From positions 1-64,000 of the forward strand of contig UQQM01000001.1 in NCBI GenBank assembly GCA_900543205.1: 64,000 bases of DNA. The letters run 5' to 3'. The notes beneath the pieces are model-generated. The model was not told where the DNA came from. It saw only the letters and a list, made by a program, of their open reading frames with translations, and made no database searches. The DNA is from an uncultured Bacteroides sp. Lineage in GTDB: Bacteria > Bacteroidota > Bacteroidia > Bacteroidales > UBA932. The position numbers and the translations under genes are program-made. Numbering within the stretch: the stretch's first letter is position 1; every line of letters begins with the position of its first letter. Shown in pieces: positions 36,245 through 44,473 of this stretch.

Positions 36245-36958
36245 TTATCTTGTCAGGGTCGCCGTTATTGCCACGTAGCTTCCCCTGTCGCAGCCCTCGG
36301 AGGGTTCTTCGACGGAAGTGTCGGTATGGAGCGGAACGCGCGTGAGAGTCTGCATGAACGAGAAATCCGAATATCCCGCCTTTTCCAGGTATTCCAGCTT
36401 CTCGGCCGTGGTTCTCCAGTTGGCCATGGAAACGAATTCTATGGGGTAGGGGTTGGGAGGGCAGACTCCGTGCAGCATTGGATGGTCCCAGGTTCCGAGG
36501 GCCTTCGCGAGGTTGTAGAGAAGCGCGTAGGAACTTTCCTTGGGAATGTCTATGACTATCGCCCTGCCTCCTTTCCTGAGGAATCTGGAAGTGTTGGCAA
36601 ACGCCTTCCCGAGGTCGTTGATATAGCAGGGGCAGCCGTTGAAGAGCAGGGTGTCGTACTGTCCGTCCAGCTCGTGTGCGCCGACCTCCTCGGCCGTGCC
36701 TATGGTTATGTCCATTCCGCGCTTGCGGGCTATTTCAGCCATGCTGACCGAAGGTTCTATCCCGTCGGTGACCATTATGCCCCAGTGTTTCTTCAGGAGC
36801 ATCTCGAACAGTCCGCTGCCGCATCCTATCGACAGCACCTTTCCAGCGTCCTTCAGCGTCCTGGCCACGAGCGTGGCTTCGGTTTCCAGTACGTTTCCGT
36901 TCTTTATGAACCAGGCGTCGTACTGAGCGGCGTATTTGTCGTATGCTTCGTATCCCAT
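36245..36958 (-). CDS. Class I SAM-dependent methyltransferase
   Basis: The 237-residue protein carries the SAM-binding motif I VLSIGCGSGLFEMLL near residue 42, an acidic motif II region (TDGIEPSVSMAEIARKRG) and the post-motif YDTLLFNGCPCYINDLGKAF. The best general match is the UbiE/Methyltransf_11-type family, but the substrate is not apparent. The C-terminal NWRTTAEKLEYLEKAGYSDF is the usual cap. It is transcribed toward ppiD and ends near the shared terminator. ychF lies six bases upstream on the same strand, so the two are probably one operon, though no functional link is evident. Confidence 0.85.
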   Translation of the reverse strand: MGYEAYDKYAAQYDAWFIKNGNVLETEATLVARTLKDAGKVLSIGCGSGLFEMLLKKHWGIMVTDGIEPSVSMAEIARKRGMDITIGTAEEVGAHELDGQYDTLLFNGCPCYINDLGKAFANTSRFLRKGGRAIVIDIPKESSYALLYNLAKALGTWDHPMLHGVCPPNPYPIEFVSMANWRTTAEKLEYLEKAGYSDFSFMQTLTRVPLHTDTSVEEPSEGCDRGSYVAITATLTR

Positions 36959-36964
36959 GGTCTT

Positions 36965-38065
36965 CTATACGTTGAACAGGAAGTGCATGATGTCGCCGTC
37001 CTGGACCACATAGTCCTTGCCTTCGATGCCCATCTTTCCGGCGGCGCGGACCGCGGCTTCCGTCCTGTACTTGACGAAATCTTCGTATTTGATGACTTCC
37101 GCACGTATGAATCCCTTCTCGAAGTCGGAATGTATCACTCCTGCGGCTTTCGGAGCCTTGTCGCCGACATGGATAGTCCATGCCCTGCATTCGTCCGCTC
37201 CCGCCGTGAAGAAGGTCTGGAGCCCGAGAAGGTGGTAGGCTCCCTGTATCAGACGCACAGCTCCGGACTCTTCGAGCCCCATCTCGGCGAGGAAGGCCTC
37301 ACGGTCGTCATAGTCCTCGAGTTCGGCGATTTCGGCTTCCGTCCTTGCCGAGATTACGAGAATTTCGGCATTCTCGTCGGTCACGGCCTTTCTTACGGCT
37401 TCCACGTATGCGTTTCCGTTCGCGGCGGAGGCGTCATCGACATTGCAGACGTACATTACCGGCTTGTTGGTGAGCAGGAAGAGGTCCCTTGCCATTGCGG
37501 CTTCCTCTTCATTTGCCGGTATCACGGTCCGGCATGACTTGCCCTTTTCAAGGGCCTCCTTGTAGCGGTACAATAGCTCGGCCAGCTTTTTCGCCTCCTT
37601 GTCCCCCGCCTTGCCGGCCTTGTCGGCCTTCACGAGCCTCGATTCTATGGTTTCAAGGTCCTTTATCTGCAGTTCGAGGTCAACGACTTCCTTGTCCCTG
37701 ACAGGGTCCACCGTACCGTCGACATGTACCACGTTGTCGTCATCGAAACAGCGCAGGACATGGAGTATCGCGTCGCATTCGCGTATGTTCGCCAGGAACT
37801 GGTTTCCAAGGCCTTCGCCATGGCTTGCGCCTTTCACGAGTCCGGCTATGTCGACTATGTCCACGGTGGCGGGAATCGTCCTCTGCGGCTTGCAGATTTC
37901 GGACAGGGTGTCCAGCCTTCTGTCGGGCACGTTGGTCGAACCGAGGTTGGGTTCGATGGTGCAGAAAGGGAAATTGGCGCTCTGGGCCTTTCCTGAACTT
38001 ATGCAGTTGAAAAGCGTAGACTTGCCTACATTGGGCAATCCTACTATTCCACATTTCAGAGACAT
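36965..38065 (-). CDS. ychF: Ribosome-binding ATPase YchF
   Basis: The 366-residue Obg-related P-loop protein prefers ATP and binds ribosomes. It has G1 GLPNVGKSTLFNCISSG at residue ~8, the G3 region DIAGLVKGASHGEGLGNQFL, the altered G4 NVDD near residue 207 that underlies the ATP preference of the family, a coiled coil and the C-terminal TGS domain (QTFFTAGADECRAWTIHVGD, ending DGDIMHFLFNV). Length and sequence are typical. A TAAATTTG promoter box lies about 22 bases upstream. The downstream methyltransferase gene follows within six bases. Confidence 0.97.
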   Translation of the reverse strand: MSLKCGIVGLPNVGKSTLFNCISSGKAQSANFPFCTIEPNLGSTNVPDRRLDTLSEICKPQRTIPATVDIVDIAGLVKGASHGEGLGNQFLANIRECDAILHVLRCFDDDNVVHVDGTVDPVRDKEVVDLELQIKDLETIESRLVKADKAGKAGDKEAKKLAELLYRYKEALEKGKSCRTVIPANEEEAAMARDLFLLTNKPVMYVCNVDDASAANGNAYVEAVRKAVTDENAEILVISARTEAEIAELEDYDDREAFLAEMGLEESGAVRLIQGAYHLLGLQTFFTAGADECRAWTIHVGDKAPKAAGVIHSDFEKGFIRAEVIKYEDFVKYRTEAAVRAAGKMGIEGKDYVVQDGDIMHFLFNV

Positions 38066-38087
38066 CTTGTATTGTTTTTAGGGACGG

Positions 38088-38095
38088 CAAATTTA
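38088..38095 (-). promoter_or_regulatory. -7 box TAAATTTG of ychF
   Basis: Minus-strand TAAATTTG ends 22 bases before the ychF ATG. Confidence 0.6.
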
Positions 38096-38120
38096 CAAAG
38101 AATTCGCTATATTCACGCCC

Positions 38121-38978
38121 ATGAGACGAACTATGACAAGACTTCTTGCACTGCTGCTGGCGGCGGTGCCTGCGGCCGGACAGGATTCCCTGCTGGCCGT
38201 GTTCTGGAATCTGGAGAATTTCTTCGACTACCGCTCCGAAGCCGCCCCTCAATTCTGGACGCGCGGACGCTTCTACGCCAAATGCGATGCCGTGGCGAAG
38301 ACCCTGATGCTCATCGCCGACGGGTACGGGCGCCTTCCCGACATTGCCGCTTTCGCGGAAATAGAGAACTCTTTCGTGCTGCACAGCCTGGTGTCCTCGA
38401 CCCTGCTCCGCAAGCTGGGCTACTCGGTCGTGCATTTCGAGTCTCCCGACCATCGCGGAATAGACTGCGGACTCATCTATCGCAAGTCCGTCCTGGAGCT
38501 GCTCGACAGCTATCCGAAGCACGTCTACGACAGTTCGGGAGCCGTGATGGCGACCAGGGATATAGTCGTGGCGGAATTCGGAGGCATAACGGTTCTGGTG
38601 AACCATCATCCGTCCAGGATAGGCGGAAAGTCCGACCGGCGCGAGGCGGCGATGGGAAGGATGCTCGGAATAGCCGATTCCCTGCGTTCTGCCGGTCGCC
38701 GGAGGGTTCTTGCGGTGGGAGACTTCAATGACGAATTGTGGCCTTCCGAGGGCTCCGGAACGCTCAAATACAACGGACGTTGGGAGAAGATAGACGGCCA
38801 TTTCAGCTTCGGCGCGCTGGAAGTGGACGAAAAGGTGTTCGTCAGTCCGCTCCTGCTGGTTCCGGACAAGGCTTTCGGCGGCATGAAGCCCCGGCGCTGC
38901 TTCACGGGCCCGCGCTACGAGGGAGGAATAAGCGACCACCTGCCTATAGTTCTGGAAGTATCGCTGTCGCCGCTTTGA
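38121..38978 (+). CDS. Secreted endonuclease/exonuclease/phosphatase family protein
   Basis: The 285-residue protein has a short signal peptide (RLLALLLAAVPAAGQ, cleavage near residue 20) and the EEP fold motifs: VFWNLENFFDY with the metal-site Asn/Glu, AFAEIENSFVLHSL, HHPSR near residue 165, VGDFNDE near 203 and the catalytic GGISDHLPIVLEV at the end. The family includes DNases and sugar- or lipid-phosphatases, so the substrate cannot be named. An exported location suggests scavenging of phosphate or nucleic acid. It is followed by galK on the same strand after 47 bases. An internal Met at residue 5 is an alternative start. Confidence 0.88.
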   Translation: MRRTMTRLLALLLAAVPAAGQDSLLAVFWNLENFFDYRSEAAPQFWTRGRFYAKCDAVAKTLMLIADGYGRLPDIAAFAEIENSFVLHSLVSSTLLRKLGYSVVHFESPDHRGIDCGLIYRKSVLELLDSYPKHVYDSSGAVMATRDIVVAEFGGITVLVNHHPSRIGGKSDRREAAMGRMLGIADSLRSAGRRRVLAVGDFNDELWPSEGSGTLKYNGRWEKIDGHFSFGALEVDEKVFVSPLLLVPDKAFGGMKPRRCFTGPRYEGGISDHLPIVLEVSLSPL

Positions 38979-39025
38979 CGGATACCGATTATTTGGTAAA
39001 TTCAAAGGTCGTATTCAAAAACCGC

Positions 39026-40183
39026 ATGATTATGGACATGATTGAAAGAATCAATTCTGAATTCTCGGAACGCTACGGTCAGGGAGGAGCCCTCTATGCC
39101 GCTCCGGGACGCATCAACCTGATAGGTGAACATACCGACTATAACGGAGGATATGTCTTTCCGGGAGCCATAGACAAGGGCATCGCCGCGAGGATTAGGC
39201 TGAACGGGACGGACAGGGTCAGGCTCTGGTCCCTTGACTACGGCGAAGCCTCCGAGTTCGGCCTCGGCGAAGAGGATATGCCGGGGCGGGCTTGGGCGAG
39301 ATATATTTTCGGAGTATGCCGCGAAACCCTCAAGAGGGGAGGAAGGGTTGAAGGTTTCGATGCCGCATTTGCGGGCGACGTCCCCCTCGGGGCCGGTCTT
39401 TCTTCTTCAGCCGCATTGGAGAGCTGTTTCGCGTTTGCGCTCAACGAACTCATGGGCAACGGTTTCGACAGGTTCGAGCTCGCCCGCATCGGCCAGTCGA
39501 CGGAGCACAACTACTGCGGAGTCAACTGCGGGATTATGGACCAGTTCGCCTCCTGCTTCGGAAGGAAGGGGAGTCTGATGCTTCTCAATTGCAAGACTTT
39601 GGAGCACAGATACTATCCGTTCAAGCCTGAAGGATACAGGCTGGTTCTGCTGGATTCGTGCGTGAAGCATGAGCTTGCCTCGTCGGCCTACAACGACAGG
39701 CGCCGCTCCTGCGAGAATGCCGCTGCGGCGATACGCGCAAGGCATCCCGAAGCCGAGTTCCTCAGTGACGCGAAAAGGCTGTGGCTGGAAGAGGTCAGAG
39801 GGGAGATTTCAGGAGAGGATTTCCTGCGCGCGGAATATGTGATTGGGGAGGTCCAGAGGGTGCTCGATGTGTGCGATGCGCTGGAGAGGGGAGATTATGA
39901 GACGGTGGGCGAGATGATGTACCAGACGCATTTCGGCCTGAGCCGCCTGTACGGGGTCAGCTGCGAAGAGCTTGATTTCCTGAACAGGCTCGCCAGAAAG
40001 ATGGACGTGACGGGTTCCAGGGTCATGGGCGGAGGTTTCGGAGGCTGTACGGTGAACCTCGTCAGGGACGAACTCTACGAAGCCTTCGTGGACGCCGCGA
40101 AGCTGCAGTTCGCGTCAAGGTTCGGCCATGAGCCCAAGGTATATGACGTGGTGATATCCGACGGGGCCAGAAGACTGGAATGA
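39026..40183 (+). CDS. galK: Galactokinase
   Basis: This 385-residue GHMP kinase phosphorylates alpha-D-galactose in the Leloir pathway. Signatures are the galactokinase motif GRINLIGEHTDYNGGYVF near residues 24-41, the ATP loop VPLGAGLSSSAALE near 123, the GIMDQFASCFGRKGSL segment with the catalytic Asp, and motif 3 VMGGGFGGCTVNLV near 333. I start at 39026; a second ATG two codons later is equally possible, and the longer open frame upstream is antisense-free noise within the preceding gene. galM lies 8 kb downstream; other Leloir genes are not seen. Confidence 0.95.
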   Translation: MIMDMIERINSEFSERYGQGGALYAAPGRINLIGEHTDYNGGYVFPGAIDKGIAARIRLNGTDRVRLWSLDYGEASEFGLGEEDMPGRAWARYIFGVCRETLKRGGRVEGFDAAFAGDVPLGAGLSSSAALESCFAFALNELMGNGFDRFELARIGQSTEHNYCGVNCGIMDQFASCFGRKGSLMLLNCKTLEHRYYPFKPEGYRLVLLDSCVKHELASSAYNDRRRSCENAAAAIRARHPEAEFLSDAKRLWLEEVRGEISGEDFLRAEYVIGEVQRVLDVCDALERGDYETVGEMMYQTHFGLSRLYGVSCEELDFLNRLARKMDVTGSRVMGGGFGGCTVNLVRDELYEAFVDAAKLQFASRFGHEPKVYDVVISDGARRLE

Positions 40184-40187
40184 CGCC

Positions 40188-40778
40188 TCAGGCGAGGAAT
40201 CTTGAAAGCCACCCGCTGTCCACGGCCACCAGGCCCTGTGCGGCTTCCTTCATCAGGGGGTTGCGGTTCACAATTCCCGCGCAGTCCCCATAGACCTTGA
40301 AACCGACTTCGACCATCTGCATCTGTCCGTCCTCCGGATAGGTGAAGGTCATCTCTGAATCGGCGCCGTCGAGCTTGAAGAACTTCAGCGGAACGTCCTT
40401 CCCCAGCTCGTGGCGGGTCACGTACTTGCACATCTCGATGACCACGTCGTCGAGTCCGGAGTCGAAGATGTTGATTTTCTCGATCAGTTCGCCCACGCTG
40501 TGCACGATGCGTCCGGTGTAGCCGTCGGGAAGTCCTTCGGAACGTATGGAGGCCGTGGTGAGCAGAATCATGAGCTTCTCGTCAGGGTCGTGGTAGAGAA
40601 AGGGAAAGCCGAGCAGATTGGCGCTTCCGCATTCCGGACAGGTCCACAGGAACATCTCCCCGCTCTTGACCTTCTGCTTGAGTTCGGGGCTGGCCGATAC
40701 GTCCACGCTGCCGGTGAAGTCTATCTCGTGAGCCTTTCCGCAGCTGCGGCAGACTACTTTTTCCTTTTGTCCACCCAT
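40188..40778 (-). CDS. CpXC-domain protein
   Basis: The 196-residue protein begins with a CpXC zinc-ribbon-like module: VVCRSCGKAHEID (first CxxC) and LWTCPECGSANLLGF (second CxxC) within the first ~60 residues, followed by an alpha/beta region rich in acidic residues (GELIEKINIFDSGLDDVVIE). CpXC proteins are widespread, small and of unknown function; zinc binding through the two CxxC pairs is a safe inference. It is the last gene of a yeiH / small membrane protein / CpXC run with overlapping ends, and its stop lies four bases from that of the convergent galK. Confidence 0.85.
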   Translation of the reverse strand: MGGQKEKVVCRSCGKAHEIDFTGSVDVSASPELKQKVKSGEMFLWTCPECGSANLLGFPFLYHDPDEKLMILLTTASIRSEGLPDGYTGRIVHSVGELIEKINIFDSGLDDVVIEMCKYVTRHELGKDVPLKFFKLDGADSEMTFTYPEDGQMQMVEVGFKVYGDCAGIVNRNPLMKEAAQGLVAVDSGWLSRFLA

Positions 40779-41044
40779 ACCCAGATTTTATATACGCAGA
40801 ACCCCCATATCAGGAATATGGACAGATAGAGCAGATAGGGGAGCGAGGTCTTGAACGCATCCCACGCCAGATACTTCTCGAAATCGGGAATGTCGGCGTA
40901 ATAGTAGGCTCCGGCTCCGAAGTCCAGGCCTTCCTGGAGTCCGAGCCCGTTGGCCATTATGTATATAACGGCCACGAGCGCTGCCGCGCATACTACGATG
41001 CTCGACAACGCCCAGCCGGAAATATGTTTCTTTTTGCTAGTCAA
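40754..41044 (-). CDS. Small two-helix membrane protein
   Basis: The 96-residue protein has two hydrophobic helices (SGWALSSIVVCAAALVAVIY, residues ~9-30, and LPYLLYLSIFLIWGFCVYKI, ~68-88) with Lys-rich ends and an acidic aromatic loop (GAGAYYYADIPDFEKYLAWD). The only start that keeps the first helix is a TTG at 41044, which overlaps the yeiH stop by eight bases; its 3' end overlaps the CpXC gene by 25 bases. The tight packing suggests it works with the YeiH transporter, for instance as an accessory subunit. No family is recognised. Confidence 0.65.
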   Translation of the reverse strand: MTSKKKHISGWALSSIVVCAAALVAVIYIMANGLGLQEGLDFGAGAYYYADIPDFEKYLAWDAFKTSLPYLLYLSIFLIWGFCVYKIWVWVDKRKK

Positions 41045-42392
41045 GGGTGGGAACGGGGAACAGCACGCCGGACAGCAGCAGCCATACCATCGCCATGGTC
41101 AGCACTATGTTGAACAGCTGGCCTACGATATAGAGCCATACCACCTTTCCGCCGTGGAGCTGGCTTATGATTTCCTTGAAGTTGGTGTCGAGTCCTATGC
41201 TCACGAACGCAAGCACGAACGCCCAGTTCTTGTACTGGTCGAGAACCTTGTTGATGGCTGAGACCTGGTCTCCTCCGAACACGGGCTGGATGATGAACGA
41301 GGCTATCAGCGAAGCGGCGAAGAAGCCGAGGATGAACTTGGGGAAGCGCCTCCATATTTCAATCGCTCCGACCTTCTCGATTGAGCCGGACTCGGAGGGT
41401 TCCACGCGCGTGGCGAAGAACAGGGACACGAAGAAGGCGACGAATCCTATCAGGATGTTCTGGATTGACTTCACGAGCACGGCTGCGGTCTGGGCCTCCT
41501 CTCCGAGGGCGGTTCCCGCCACCACTACGGCGCCGGTGCTGTCCACGGTACCTCCGATCAGCGCTCCACCCATGATGGGGGACATGCCTACGGCTTCAAT
41601 GATGGGAGGCATGGCCACCATCATGATCACCGTGAAGATTATGGAGATTGACACTGCCACTGTGAGGTCGGTCTTCTTGCAGTTGGCTGCGGCTCCGGTG
41701 GCGATGGCTGCGGACGTTCCGCATACGCTGGTGGCCGAAGCGAGGGTGATGACAAGGGGCCTGTTCTTGATTTTGAGCACCTTGGTTCCGAACCACCACA
41801 TGAAGATTATGCAGATGGGGCAGACAATCCAGGAGATTCCGAGTCCGTAGAGGCCGAACTTGGCGATGTTGGAGAACAGCACGGAGAAGCCCATCACCAC
41901 CAGACCCGTCTTGATGTAGAACTCGGTCTTTACTGCGGGCCTGAGCCATTTGGGCACACCGACCGTGTTGGACACCAGCAGTCCGACGATAAGGGCCCAG
42001 AAAGCCCATTCCAGATAGCGGTTGAGCGTGAATTCGGCGCTGATGAGCCTGACTATTACCGCAAGGACGAACACGCCTACGAAGGCGGGGAAATATTTTT
42101 TCGCCTTTTCGCCGAGAAGCCTTGCCCCGGCGGTGAAGAGTATTCCGAGAACTGCGAATGTAAGCAGCAGCCTGGTCCAGAAAGAAGGGGAGCTCATCTG
42201 CACTCCCAATGGCGTCACATCGGCCGCAGCGGCCTCACCCCAACCCCAGGTCTTGAAGTTGAACGCGGAGAAGTCGAAGGCTCCGGTCAATACAGATATG
42301 CATCCCAATGCGATGACTATGAAGCCTATCCATACGGCGAGCCAGTCTTCTGTCCTCCAGAGCTGCGCCCAGGAACTTGTCTTTTTTCCCAT
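41037..42392 (-). CDS. YeiH/UPF0324 family putative exporter
   Basis: The 451-residue polytopic membrane protein has about 11-12 hydrophobic helices. Family-like blocks include GVPKWLRPAVKTEFYIKTGL, LVMGFSVLFSNIAKFGLYG, ATSVCGTSAAIATGAAANCK, GGALIGGTVDSTGAVVVAGT and FVSIGLDTNFKEIISQL. YeiH relatives are annotated as sulfate or sulfonate exporters, largely by analogy. Compared with enterobacterial YeiH (~350 residues) there is an extra N-terminal membrane part (WLAVWIGFIVIALGCISVLT), as I recall for Bacteroidota members. A TATCTTTG promoter box lies ~38 bases upstream, and the small membrane gene follows with overlapping ends. Confidence 0.85.
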   Translation of the reverse strand: MGKKTSSWAQLWRTEDWLAVWIGFIVIALGCISVLTGAFDFSAFNFKTWGWGEAAAADVTPLGVQMSSPSFWTRLLLTFAVLGILFTAGARLLGEKAKKYFPAFVGVFVLAVIVRLISAEFTLNRYLEWAFWALIVGLLVSNTVGVPKWLRPAVKTEFYIKTGLVVMGFSVLFSNIAKFGLYGLGISWIVCPICIIFMWWFGTKVLKIKNRPLVITLASATSVCGTSAAIATGAAANCKKTDLTVAVSISIIFTVIMMVAMPPIIEAVGMSPIMGGALIGGTVDSTGAVVVAGTALGEEAQTAAVLVKSIQNILIGFVAFFVSLFFATRVEPSESGSIEKVGAIEIWRRFPKFILGFFAASLIASFIIQPVFGGDQVSAINKVLDQYKNWAFVLAFVSIGLDTNFKEIISQLHGGKVVWLYIVGQLFNIVLTMAMVWLLLSGVLFPVPTLD

Positions 42393-42429
42393 CTTTTTAT
42401 CGATGTCAGGTTTATGGTTTTAAACTTGG

Positions 42430-42437
42430 CAAAGATA
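42430..42437 (-). promoter_or_regulatory. -7 box TATCTTTG of the yeiH cluster
   Basis: Minus-strand TATCTTTG ends 37 bases before the yeiH ATG, in the short gap after the metal ATPase gene. Confidence 0.55.
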
Positions 42438-42451
42438 ATAAATTTTAATAA

Positions 42452-44371
42452 TTAGCAACGCAGGGCCCGCATGGCGTTGAATACGGCGAGCACGGTGACT
42501 CCTACGTCGGCGAACACGGCCATCCACATGCTTCCCAGCCCGACCGTCGCGAGAGCGAGCACGGCCATCTTCACGCCTATGGCGAACCATACGTTCTGGC
42601 GGGCAATGCGTATCGTCCTGCGGGAAACGGCTATCGCCGTGGCGATTTTCGAGGGCTCGTCATTCATCAGCACCACGTCGGCGGCTTCGATGGCGGCATC
42701 GCTTCCCATCCCGCCCATGGCTATTCCCACGTCTGCTCGTTTCAGCACAGGGGCGTCGTTGATTCCGTCGCCCACGAACGCGAGGCTCCTGTCCTCCGGT
42801 TTCGAGGCGAGCAGCCGCTCCACATGTTCAACCTTGCCGGCCGGCAGCAGTTCGGCCTGGAAAGTGTCGATTCCCAGCTTCTCCGCGACGTCGCGTGCGA
42901 CTTCCTTCCGGTCTCCGGTAAGCATTACCGTGTTCCTGACTCCGAGTTTCTTCAGGGCGGCGATTGCGGAGGCGCTGTCGTCCTTGATGCGGTCGTTGAT
43001 TACGATGTGGCCGGCATATTTTCCGTCCACGGCGACGTGGATTATGGTGCCCGGGCGGTGGCAGTCATGCCACTTTGCGCCGATGCTGTCCATCATCTTC
43101 GAGTTTCCTACGCAGACGCTGCGGCCTTCGACCTTCGCACGTATGCCGTGGCCGGCGATTTCCTCGACATCGCTGATTCTGCATCCGTCGGTTGCCTCGT
43201 TCGGGAAAGCCGCGCGCAGGGCTTCTCCTATAGGGTGGGTGGAATAATGCTCCACGTGGGCCGCGAGGTGCAGCAGTTCGTTCCCGTTGAAGTCCTCGGG
43301 ATGCACCGCCTCGACAGCGAATTCCCCGCGTGTCAGCGTTCCCGTCTTGTCGAAGACCACGGTTCCGACCTTGGCGAGGGTGTCCATGTAGCCGCTGCCC
43401 TTGATGAGTATGCCCTTGCGCGAAGCTCCGCCTATGCCTCCGAAGAAGGTGAGCGGGACGCTGATTACGAGGGCGCAGGGGCAGGAGACTACGAGGAATA
43501 TCAGCGCGCGCTGCAGCCAGACCGGAAAGGCTCCGGAGAATCCGGCTTCGGCGAATATCGGAGGCACGAATGCCAGCAGCACCGCCGCGATGACCACTAT
43601 TGGAGTGTATATGCGGGCGAATCTGCTGATGAACGATTCGCTCCTGGATTTCTTTTCGTCGGCGCTTTCGACGAGGGCGATGATTTTGGATACCGTGCTC
43701 TGCCCGAAGCTTCTGGTGGTCCGCACGCGGATGGCGCCGCTGATGTTGATGCATCCGGAAATGACTTCGTCGTCCTCCGCCACGTCGCGAGGCAGGCTTT
43801 CTCCGGTAAGCGCCAGGGTGTTGAGCGTGCTGGAGCCTTCTGTTACCACGCCGTCGAGAGGAACTTTCTCGCCCGGACGTATGACGATGGTCTCGCCTAC
43901 CTTCACCTCTTCGGGGGAAACGCTGATAAGCTTCCCGTCGCGCTCGACGTTGGCGGTGTCGGGGCGTATGTCCATCAGATGGGAGATGCTTTCGCGGCTC
44001 CTGCCTTCGGCGTAGCTCTCGAAGAGTTCGCCGACCTGGAAGAAGAGCATCACGAATACGGCTTCCGGGAACTCCGTCTCGGCTCCGGGAAGGAAACCTA
44101 TGCAGAGGGCTCCTATGGTGGCGACGGACATCAGGAAATGTTCGTTGAATATGTCTCCCCTGACGATGCCCCGGGCGGCTTCCTTGAGGGTGTCGCAGCC
44201 TATCAGAAGGTAGGGTACCAGATATACGAGAAGCAGCTGCCATATTGCGAGGGAGCAGTATTTCTCAATCAGCACTGCAGCTATGAGAAGCAGGGCCGTA
44301 ACGGCTATGAGGATGATTCTGCCTTTCATTCCGCCGTGTCCGTGCGTATGTCCATGATTGTGTTCTGCCAT
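42452..44371 (-). CDS. Heavy-metal P-type ATPase (ZntA/CadA-like Zn/Cd exporter)
   Basis: This 639-residue P1B-type pump exports soft divalent metals. It has the metal-site motif SCPCALVIS near residue 300, the phosphorylation site DKTGTLTRGEF near 345, the TGES and hinge GDGINDAPVL motifs, and a C-terminal helix GLGSMWMAVFADVGVTVLAV with the Asp typical of Zn/Cd-type (P1B-2-like) pumps. No ferredoxin-like HMA domain with CxxC is present; instead the extreme N-terminus is His-rich (MAEHNHGHTHGHGG), a possible metal sensor or carrier. Upstream are a -7 box and two palindromes, suggesting metal-responsive control. The start is supported by the promoter position. Specificity remains inference. 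Confidence 0.93.
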   Translation of the reverse strand: MAEHNHGHTHGHGGMKGRIILIAVTALLLIAAVLIEKYCSLAIWQLLLVYLVPYLLIGCDTLKEAARGIVRGDIFNEHFLMSVATIGALCIGFLPGAETEFPEAVFVMLFFQVGELFESYAEGRSRESISHLMDIRPDTANVERDGKLISVSPEEVKVGETIVIRPGEKVPLDGVVTEGSSTLNTLALTGESLPRDVAEDDEVISGCINISGAIRVRTTRSFGQSTVSKIIALVESADEKKSRSESFISRFARIYTPIVVIAAVLLAFVPPIFAEAGFSGAFPVWLQRALIFLVVSCPCALVISVPLTFFGGIGGASRKGILIKGSGYMDTLAKVGTVVFDKTGTLTRGEFAVEAVHPEDFNGNELLHLAAHVEHYSTHPIGEALRAAFPNEATDGCRISDVEEIAGHGIRAKVEGRSVCVGNSKMMDSIGAKWHDCHRPGTIIHVAVDGKYAGHIVINDRIKDDSASAIAALKKLGVRNTVMLTGDRKEVARDVAEKLGIDTFQAELLPAGKVEHVERLLASKPEDRSLAFVGDGINDAPVLKRADVGIAMGGMGSDAAIEAADVVLMNDEPSKIATAIAVSRRTIRIARQNVWFAIGVKMAVLALATVGLGSMWMAVFADVGVTVLAVFNAMRALRC

Positions 44372-44395
44372 GATTCCTTGTTTTTATGACATACG

Positions 44396-44403
44396 CAAAG
44401 TTA
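44396..44403 (-). promoter_or_regulatory. -7 box TAACTTTG of the metal ATPase gene
   Basis: Minus-strand TAACTTTG ends 24 bases before the ATPase ATG. The nearer GCAAC-N3-GTTGC palindrome is centred 20 bases upstream, where the -33 element should be. Confidence 0.65.
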
Positions 44404-44415
44404 GCCCTGCGGCCG

Positions 44416-44430
44416 CGCAACTCTGTTGCG
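44416..44430. promoter_or_regulatory. Operator-like palindrome CGCAAC-TCT-GTTGCG
   Basis: CGCAACTCTGTTGCG is a perfect inverted repeat with a 3-base spacer, positioned over the expected -33 region of the ATPase promoter. A second, closely similar palindrome lies 37 bases further upstream. The regulator is unknown; Fur/Zur-like or ArsR/MerR-like proteins are possible. Confidence 0.6.
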
Positions 44431-44452
44431 ACCGCCGTGTTTCATGAAAGTT

Positions 44453-44467
44453 TGCAACAGGGTTGCA
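44453..44467. promoter_or_regulatory. Second operator-like palindrome TGCAAC-AGG-GTTGCA
   Basis: TGCAACAGGGTTGCA shares the GCAAC-N3-GTTGC core with the site at 44416-44430. Centre-to-centre distance is 37 bases. It lies in the gap after the stop of the large outer-membrane gene. Confidence 0.55.
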
Positions 44468-44473
44468 GGATGC

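Noticed and set aside
38738..39025. Upstream extension of galK
   Set aside because: It lies within the preceding nuclease-family gene in another frame and looks like a shadow; galactokinase homology starts just after the ATG at 39026.
42824..44389. 521-residue open frame opposite the metal ATPase gene
   Set aside because: Composition (Gly, Val, Asp, Ala, Tyr) is that of a shadow frame of a GC-rich gene, and the ATPase motifs on the other strand are complete.
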